Assembly: GCA_003566795.1 (NCBI GenBank)
Contig: PXBU01000093.1
Location: 1-6,537, forward strand
DNA length: 6,537 nucleotides
Origin: Puniceicoccaceae bacterium
GTDB taxonomy: Bacteria > Verrucomicrobiota > Verrucomicrobiia > Opitutales > Coraliomargaritaceae
Reading direction: 5' to 3'
Shown here: positions 1-3,843 of the stretch, piece by piece
How positions within the stretch are numbered: position 1 is the first letter of the stretch
How the letters are laid out: every line of letters begins with the position of its first letter
The notes under the pieces: model-generated
The model's database searches: none
What the model saw: only the letters and a program-made list of their open reading frames with translations
What the model was told of the DNA's origin: nothing
Program-made: the position numbers and the translations under genes

Positions 1-1094
1 AGCCCCACCCGCTTGGGGACTCGGGTGGTCCAGTAGAAACCCTTGGCCCGCACGACGCCGGGTAGATCGGAGCGCAGCACCCGCAGGAATTTCGCTTCGT
101 CAAAAGGCCTACGGCTATTGTAAACAAAACTGTCCAGACCGTAATCCTTGTGGTGGTGCCCCGCCCGCGCGGTCTCCGCCTGTAGACTAAAGCTGGACGC
201 GGCCTTGCCCGCTGTTGCAGCACGGGTCTGCACGGGAGTGAAATCGCTGAAGCTGGGTGCTGTCGGCGGCACCGACGTTCCCGTCTCGCCGACTGAACCA
301 TCGTTGCAGAGGATCATTTTTCGCCAGCGGGCACTGGCCAGGGTCGCGTCCTCGTCGAAGCGCTCCGTGCCGAAGAGTTCCCCGGCATCGACGCGACCGA
401 AAGAGCAGCGTCGGATCGCGGCCCGGTCGTTCAAGCCATGCAGATAGCTCTCCAGGCGGTCGGCATGCGCCGGTTCAACTTGATCGGTCTTGTTCAGCAG
501 CAGGACGTCGGCACATTCGATCTGCTCCATCAGCAACTCCTCCAGCGGGCGTCGCTTGTCGGCAGGGAGCAGGTGATGGCGGCGCACCGCACCGGGCTCG
601 ACCTTGTTGCCGAGATAGTCTTCCAGATTTGCCGCGTCCACCACCGTGACCAGATTCGCCACCCGCAGAAAATCCGTGCCCCGCACGCCTTCCAGATTGG
701 CGGCATACAGCGTTTCCAGAATCGACTTCGGTTCGGCAACGCCCGTGGCCTCGATTAAGATGTGGCTCGGTTTACGTTTTCGATAGAGGTGGAGCAGGGC
801 ATCCATCAACTCGGTCTGAATGGAACAGCAGATGCAGCCACTGGTCAGTTCGACCATGCCACTTATTGGACTTTTGAGTTTTCGAAGCGAGCGTTTGATC
901 AGCTGCGCATCGACATTGACCTCGCCCAGGTCATTCACCAGGACCGCCAGATTTTCGGAAGCATCCGATGCCAGCAGATGGTTGAGGAGGGTGGTCTTGC
1001 CCGAGCCCAGAAAGCCGCTTAGCAGAGTCACCGGCACGCGGTCATCCGGCGCGATGGGCGCCTGGGGCTTCCAGAAGAGAAACATTTTTGCCAT
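1..1094 (-). CDS. COG0523/CobW-family GTPase, zinc metallochaperone type (3' end cut by window edge)
   Basis: Cytoplasmic P-loop GTPase of the CobW/COG0523 family, which uses GTP to deliver a metal (often zinc) to client proteins. This frame stays open to the window edge, giving 364 codons. Visible motifs: Walker A GFLGSGKTT (residues 27-35), the family's metal-binding CxCC in SGCICCS (C87, C89, C90), EATGVAEP (115-122), the guanine-recognition NKTD (201-204), and the CobW C-terminal domain with SFVYNSRRPFDEAKF (322-336) and VVRAKGFYW (347-355). A short histidine cluster HHHK (313-316) lies just before the C-terminal domain and could bind metal. I chose ATG at 1094; the alternative ATG at 1085 removes only three residues. 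There is no clear Shine-Dalgarno sequence. The gene is divergent from a Fur-family regulator 91 bp away, and a palindrome covers its start codon, which suggests metal-responsive control. The family is very secure. The zinc assignment (ZigA/YciC-like) rests on family knowledge and the neighbour. Only the last few residues appear to be missing. Confidence 0.95.
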   Translation of the reverse strand, partial: MAKMFLFWKPQAPIAPDDRVPVTLLSGFLGSGKTTLLNHLLASDASENLAVLVNDLGEVNVDAQLIKRSLRKLKSPISGMVELTSGCICCSIQTELMDALLHLYRKRKPSHILIEATGVAEPKSILETLYAANLEGVRGTDFLRVANLVTVVDAANLEDYLGNKVEPGAVRRHHLLPADKRRPLEELLMEQIECADVLLLNKTDQVEPAHADRLESYLHGLNDRAAIRRCSFGRVDAGELFGTERFDEDATLASARWRKMILCNDGSVGETGTSVPPTAPSFSDFTPVQTRAATAGKAASSFSLQAETARAGHHHKDYGLDSFVYNSRRPFDEAKFLRVLRSDLPGVVRAKGFYWTTRVPKRVG

Positions 1095-1108
1095 AATTAT
1101 TAATGCAA
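1088..1108. promoter_or_regulatory. Fur-family-box-like palindrome over the GTPase start codon
   Basis: A 21-bp interrupted palindrome is centred on base 1098: TTGC (1088-1091), two unmatched bases, a perfect TAATTATTA core (1094-1102), two unmatched bases, then GCAA (1105-1108). Thirteen of 21 positions lie in the symmetric TTGC/GCAA ends and the AT-rich core. Operators of Fur, Zur and PerR are typically 15-23 bp AT-rich inverted repeats, so size, composition and position fit an operator for the adjacent Fur-family protein. It covers the GTPase ATG, so binding would block both transcription and initiation-complex assembly. It does not match the E. coli Zur or Fur consensus exactly, so the regulator assignment is inference. 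Confidence 0.4.
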
Positions 1109-1185
1109 TTTACTTTCAATAAAAATGCAACCGGGTATTTTTGACTGGCACGCTACCAGAAACACTCCCATTTTGATAACATCAA
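1095..1185. promoter_or_regulatory. Divergent intergenic region between the GTPase and the Fur-family regulator
   Basis: This 91-bp AT-rich spacer must hold the promoters for both divergent genes. It contains a direct repeat of AATGCAA at 1102-1108 and 1124-1130, starting 22 bp apart. TTGACT at 1141-1146 resembles a -35 box facing the regulator, but no good -10 lies 16-18 bp downstream of it. No Shine-Dalgarno sequence is evident before either start. I cannot place the promoters with confidence. Confidence 0.5.
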
Positions 1186-1186
1186 A
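1172..1186. promoter_or_regulatory. Palindrome TTTGAT-N3-ATCAAA at the regulator start codon
   Basis: Perfect 6-bp arms TTTGAT (1172-1177) and ATCAAA (1181-1186) flank AAC, centred on 1179. The last base of the right arm is the A of the regulator ATG. It is a candidate autoregulatory operator for the Fur-family protein, with the size of a minimal Fur/Zur half-site pair. It could also form a very weak RNA hairpin hiding the start codon. A 15-bp AT-rich palindrome can occur by chance, so confidence is limited. Confidence 0.35.
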
Positions 1187-1617
1187 TGAAAGCCCAATCC
1201 GATAATCTAGTCGAAGCCGCGCTGGAGACCTTAAAGGCGTCCACCCTACGGGTAACCGAACCGCGGCGGGCTTTGCTCCGCTTGCTGGCGGAGGCGGAGA
1301 AGCCGCTTTCCTGCGAGGAGATTCGGGCGCGTTCTGAGGGTGAATTCGACTTGGTGACGGTGTATCGGAACATGGAGGTGTTTCGTGAGCAAAACATCGT
1401 GCAGACGATCCTGCTGGAGAGTGGCAAGCAACTCTTTGAGCTGACGGTGGAGGGTGATCACCATCATCACATCATCTGCCGCAGTTGCCACCGCACGCTC
1501 AGGTTGGAACTTTGCTTCGGTGGGGAACTGGAGCGCTATGCCTCAAGTCGCGGTTTTAAGCAGTTGGAGCATAAGATCGAGGTGTTTGGGTTGTGCGAGA
1601 CCTGCTCGGAGGACTGA
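1186..1617 (+). CDS. Fur-family metalloregulator, probable zinc uptake regulator (Zur)
   Basis: Dimeric metal-dependent DNA-binding repressor of 143 residues, the usual length for Fur, Zur and PerR. The N-terminal winged helix covers roughly residues 8-85: LRVTEPRRALLRLL, then CEEI, and the recognition-helix motif DLVTVYRNMEVF (55-66), which matches the family TVYRNL signature. The C-terminal metal domain has GDHHHHIICRSC (H92-H95, C98, C101), further ligands around E108 and H129, and the second pair C137-x-x-C140. C98/C101/C137/C140 form the four-cysteine structural zinc site of the family. The motif does not by itself separate Zur from Fur or PerR. I favour Zur because a COG0523 GTPase, a classic Zur target, is divergently transcribed from the same region, and a palindrome overlaps this start codon. 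ATG 1186 preserves the full N-terminal helix, but no Shine-Dalgarno sequence is seen. Family membership is secure; metal specificity is inference. Confidence 0.95.
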   Translation: MKAQSDNLVEAALETLKASTLRVTEPRRALLRLLAEAEKPLSCEEIRARSEGEFDLVTVYRNMEVFREQNIVQTILLESGKQLFELTVEGDHHHHIICRSCHRTLRLELCFGGELERYASSRGFKQLEHKIEVFGLCETCSED

Positions 1618-1648
1618 TGCACAGTCTGAAAAGTCCGGTGTCATTATC

Positions 1649-1815
1649 GGGAGGGCGAACGTCCCCGTGAGCCGCGTCGCGACCGAGCGTGTGAGACTGT
1701 CTGCGGATTGTCCCGTCGCTGAGTCGGTAATCTTCGCTGTCATGGTGTCGCGTTTGTCCATGCGTTGACTTAACTTTGCCGCCGTTGCACGGCTCGCGGG
1801 GACGCTCGCCCTCCC
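1649..1815. repeat. Inverted pair of REP-like elements (REPIN/BIME-like unit)
   Basis: The 26-bp segment at 1649-1674 recurs as its reverse complement at 1790-1815 with only two mismatches (24 of 26 identical), separated by 115 bp. Each copy, read outside-in, begins GGGAGGGCG and continues through a CG-TCCCC segment to GAGCCG. The opening GGAG followed by an imperfect GGGCG/CG-T-CCC hairpin is the layout described for bacterial REP elements mobilised by RAYT (Y1 tyrosine) transposases, which carry a GTAG or GGAG-type tetranucleotide beside a bulged hairpin. Two REPs in opposite orientation form a REPIN or BIME. No transposase is encoded here, so it would be non-autonomous. I see no clear target-site duplication. 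The inverted repeat is directly visible; the REP family assignment is inference. Confidence 0.75.
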
Positions 1816-1833
1816 TTTCAAGAAATCTTGCCC

Positions 1834-1872
1834 GGTCTTCCCGCCAAACCATCGGCGGGCGTTTTCAAGACC
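1834..1872 (+). terminator. Two-tier hairpin, possible transcription terminator after the regulator
   Basis: The inner stem CCCGCC (1840-1845) pairs with GGCGGG (1854-1859) over an 8-nt loop. An outer stem GGTCTT (1834-1839) pairs with AAGACC (1867-1872), with CGTTTTC in between on the 3' side. The inner GC stem followed by CGTTTT resembles a Rho-independent terminator on the plus strand. It lies 217 bp after the regulator stop, so it may terminate that transcript or repeat-derived transcription. The U-run is short, and the outer stem could make the structure a plain stable hairpin instead. Confidence 0.4.
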
Positions 1873-1920
1873 CCACCTTTTTCTATCGTGACCGAGGGCG
1901 TTGACGGAAAAAGATTTTAT

Positions 1921-1935
1921 TGCAACATCTTTGCA
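1921..1935. promoter_or_regulatory. Palindrome TGCAA-N5-TTGCA upstream of the prepilin gene
   Basis: Perfect 5-bp arms TGCAA (1921-1925) and TTGCA (1931-1935) flank CATCT, 45 bp before the prepilin ATG. The right side reads TTGCATT (1931-1937), the reverse complement of the AATGCAA heptamer found twice in the divergent GTPase/regulator region. This could be a third operator linking the prepilin and secreted-protein genes to the same regulator. It is short enough to be chance. Confidence 0.25.
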
Positions 1936-1940
1936 TTCTC

Positions 1941-1960
1941 GCATTGAAAAAATGCTTTTT
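1941..1960 (+). other. Small hairpin with U-run just before the prepilin start
   Basis: GCATT (1941-1945), loop GAAAA, AATGC (1951-1955) and then five T residues form a minimal terminator-shaped structure ending 20 bp upstream of the prepilin ATG. A second GCATT at 1933-1937 could pair with the same AATGC, giving a mutually exclusive fold. Attenuation in the leader is possible, but a 5-bp AT-rich stem is weak and may do nothing. Confidence 0.25.
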
Positions 1961-1980
1961 CTCGAATACGGCTATCTCAC

Positions 1981-2730
1981 ATGACCAAGACGAACAAAAT
2001 TCTCCGCACCAAACTGCGCCGTGGGTTTACCCTGGTTGAGCTGCTGATGGTGATTGCGATCGTCGGGATTCTGGCGGCGATTATTATTCCGTCGACGCAA
2101 GCCGTCCGCGCGGCAGCCGTCAGAACGCAATGCATCTCCAACATGCGCCAAATTGGTGTTGCGGTGCAAATGTATGCCAATGAGCACGGGGGTCGTTTGC
2201 CTAAAATCGCCCACGGCAACGCCGCGAGCGAGTCGTGGATTTTCACTTTATCCCGCTATCTCGGTGATGTTGACGAGGTGCGGGTCTCACCTGCCGACCC
2301 TCAGGCCGAGAATAAGCGCAGAAGCTCGTCGGCGACGACCTACATTTTAAACGATCTTGTTTTCCTGGAAGAGAGAGACCGCCTTACCGGTCGGACGGTG
2401 GGACCTCCGCCCAATCTCTTTCAACTGAAGAATCCGTCCCGCACTATCCTGGCATTCACCGGACCAGTGCGGGACGATCCCAATCAAACCAGCTTCTCGG
2501 CCACCAACGACCACACGCACGCTGGCCGCTGGAACAGTTGGGCTCGAGTGAGCAACGACATTTCGCCCGACTTGCATCGTAGCGGCTCGCAGGCTGCTGA
2601 CCGGACCAGAGGCTCCTCGAACTATCTGTTTGCGGACGGCCGCGTGGAAAACTTCCAGGCGCAAGAGGTCAAGGACTGGGTCGATGCCGGGATCAATATC
2701 GCGGACCCCAAAGGCTTTACCCCCAATTAA
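1981..2730 (+). CDS. Type IV prepilin-like (pseudopilin) protein with N-terminal methylation motif
   Basis: Exported pilin-like protein of 249 residues. The basic leader (residues 1-15, rich in K and R) ends at the prepilin peptidase site RRG|FTLVELL: cleavage after G15, methylation of F16, and E20 as the conserved glutamate at mature position 5. A hydrophobic helix (about 18-38) follows, which both anchors the protein and packs pilin fibres. A helical CISNMRQIGVAVQMYANEHGGRLP segment is typical of the planctomycete/verrucomicrobial prepilin class. Near the C-terminus NYLFADGRVENF (214-225) keeps the D-G of that class's H-X9-DG motif, here without an obvious histidine at the canonical distance. 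These genomes hold many such single genes away from secretion operons. The gene ends 3 bp before the start of the secreted-protein gene, so the two are probably co-transcribed. ATG 1981 gives a complete leader; no Shine-Dalgarno sequence is seen. Its specific role (minor pilin, type II secretion pseudopilin or surface scaffold) is not determinable. Confidence 0.93.
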   Translation: MTKTNKILRTKLRRGFTLVELLMVIAIVGILAAIIIPSTQAVRAAAVRTQCISNMRQIGVAVQMYANEHGGRLPKIAHGNAASESWIFTLSRYLGDVDEVRVSPADPQAENKRRSSSATTYILNDLVFLEERDRLTGRTVGPPPNLFQLKNPSRTILAFTGPVRDDPNQTSFSATNDHTHAGRWNSWARVSNDISPDLHRSGSQAADRTRGSSNYLFADGRVENFQAQEVKDWVDAGINIADPKGFTPN

Positions 2731-2733
2731 AAG

Positions 2734-3843
2734 ATGAAGGCATCGCTCACTCAATCACTTCGAATCGGCGCACTCGCTTTGTTCGGCTCGGCCTCGTTTG
2801 CGGCAGCACAACCGCTGCAATGGGAGGGGTATAATGTATTCACCAATGAAGAGGTGGAAATCAACGTTGGCTTCGATCCGACTACCAGCACCACTTTTAC
2901 CTCCCTGGTCGTAGATGAGAATACCAACAACGATTTCCCGGCAGATGAAAGCCTCCTCTGGATTCGGGAAAACCATGAGGATACGATTCCAGAGGAGGGG
3001 ATTCCGGAAACGTATAGCGCCCTCGGAGAGCCAGGAGACAAATACTATTTCCTGCCGGGCCTTTCCCCCTTTCCCGATGAGATTTACCATGGCTTCGCGG
3101 CCTATTCGGTCAACTCGGGTCAGCTGGAGTCCCCGTTTGCATTGGAGCTGACGGATTTTGCGGGGCCGGGCAACGTTTTGATATGGAGCAATTTTGATGA
3201 GCCGCCAATCATCGACAGCACCCGCTCCCCCGGCAGCTATGGCGCGATCAGCATGGTGCCGGATGATCACCTGCATCGTAACTGGGGCTTCACGGAGCGG
3301 GGTATCTACCGCCTCACCTTTGCGGTGTCGGCGAATCTTTTCGGCACTTCGGACCCAGCGCCCAGCGTGCCCTCCGACTACCTGTATTTGATCGATCCCT
3401 ATCCGCACCACTGGTGGCAGGTCCGTCATTTTGGCAGCAACGCGGTGGAACCTGCGGCGGCGCTGGATGCTCCCACTGCGGCACCCGGCATCCCGAATTT
3501 GTTCGCCTATGCTTTCGGTCTCGAGCCGGCAAATCCCTCGCCGGCCGACCTGCCGCAAATGGTGCTGGAGCAGGTGGGCCCGGATAGACATGCGGCGTTG
3601 CAAGTGCGCATGCCGGGGGGCGAGCCTGAGCGTGACGACCGCTCGGATCTCATCTACCAGGTCGAAGCGACCAGCGATTTGAGCGGCACATGGGATGTGC
3701 TGGTGGCGGGCGAAGACTATACCTGGCAGGTTGCGGGCTTGGATCATGACGACACGCCCCTGATGCGCGCCGTCTTGGCGGACACGGTCGACAGTACCCC
3801 GGCGCGCTTCCTGCGGTTGCGCCTTATTTTGGTCACGGATTAA
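2734..3843 (+). CDS. Secreted protein with choice-of-anchor M-type domain and verrucomicrobial C-terminal module
   Basis: Exported protein of 369 residues. A Sec signal peptide (basic start, hydrophobic 11-22) ends in AAA|Q, with likely cleavage after A25. Residues about 28-200 resemble the choice-of-anchor M / TIGR03769 surface domain of actinobacteria: LGEPGDKYYFLPG (97-109), IYHGFAAYSVNSGQL (117-131), GPGNVLIW (144-151) and the signature DDHLHRNWGFTERGIYRLTF (177-196) with H179 and H181. That domain occurs in wall-anchored proteins and solute-binding proteins beside metal-type ABC transporters. The histidine pair and many Asp/Glu residues could bind metal. Residues about 226-369 form a C-terminal region with IPNLFAYAFGLEP (253-265) and LIYQVEATSDLSGTW (306-320), commonly seen at the ends of verrucomicrobial exoproteins. 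It lacks an LPXTG or PEP-CTERM tail. It starts 3 bp after the prepilin stop with no Shine-Dalgarno sequence, suggesting coupled expression. The last 11 bp overlap the convergent membrane gene. The fold assignment is from memory of the family and needs a profile search; the zinc role is inferred. Confidence 0.85.
   Translation: MKASLTQSLRIGALALFGSASFAAAQPLQWEGYNVFTNEEVEINVGFDPTTSTTFTSLVVDENTNNDFPADESLLWIRENHEDTIPEEGIPETYSALGEPGDKYYFLPGLSPFPDEIYHGFAAYSVNSGQLESPFALELTDFAGPGNVLIWSNFDEPPIIDSTRSPGSYGAISMVPDDHLHRNWGFTERGIYRLTFAVSANLFGTSDPAPSVPSDYLYLIDPYPHHWWQVRHFGSNAVEPAAALDAPTAAPGIPNLFAYAFGLEPANPSPADLPQMVLEQVGPDRHAALQVRMPGGEPERDDRSDLIYQVEATSDLSGTWDVLVAGEDYTWQVAGLDHDDTPLMRAVLADTVDSTPARFLRLRLILVTD

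Larger units (their letters stand above)
1618..1980. other. Non-coding stretch with REP-like repeats and hairpins
   Basis: This 363-bp gap holds no convincing gene. Its open frames run through an inverted repeat pair and lack family-like sequence. It contains two inverted REP-like units (1649-1674 and 1790-1815), a short palindrome CAAGA-AA-TCTTG (1819-1830), a nested hairpin (1834-1872), a TGCAA-N5-TTGCA palindrome (1921-1935) and a hairpin with a U-run (1941-1960). TTGACG at 1901-1906 resembles a -35 box for the downstream prepilin gene, but no matching -10 stands at the right distance. The last 80 bp before the gene are much richer in A and T than the repeat section, as expected for a promoter region. 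Confidence 0.7.

Noticed and set aside
257..649. Plus-strand open frames of 99-130 residues across 148-758
   Set aside because: They are antisense to the COG0523 GTPase, whose Walker A, CxCC, NKTD and CobW C-terminal motifs are all in the minus-strand frame.
1141..1146. TTGACT as a -35 box for the regulator
   Set aside because: No acceptable -10 hexamer lies 16-18 bp downstream (the bases there are ACTCCC-like), so it is mentioned only as part of the intergenic region.
1543..1944. 133- and 98-residue minus-strand open frames across the repeat region
   Set aside because: They run through the inverted REP-like units and the antisense of the regulator. The GERPREP-type peptide they encode is a by-product of the repeat.
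2755..3747. 330-residue minus-strand open frame opposite the exoprotein gene
   Set aside because: It is a shadow of the secreted-protein gene, whose signal peptide and domain motifs are convincing. The antisense product is rich in Arg and His with no family-like motif.
3801..3830. GGCGC...GCGCC stem followed by TTATTTT, terminator-like on the plus strand
   Set aside because: It would end the transcript before the exoprotein stop codon at 3841, producing nonstop mRNA, so it is unlikely to be a working terminator for that gene.
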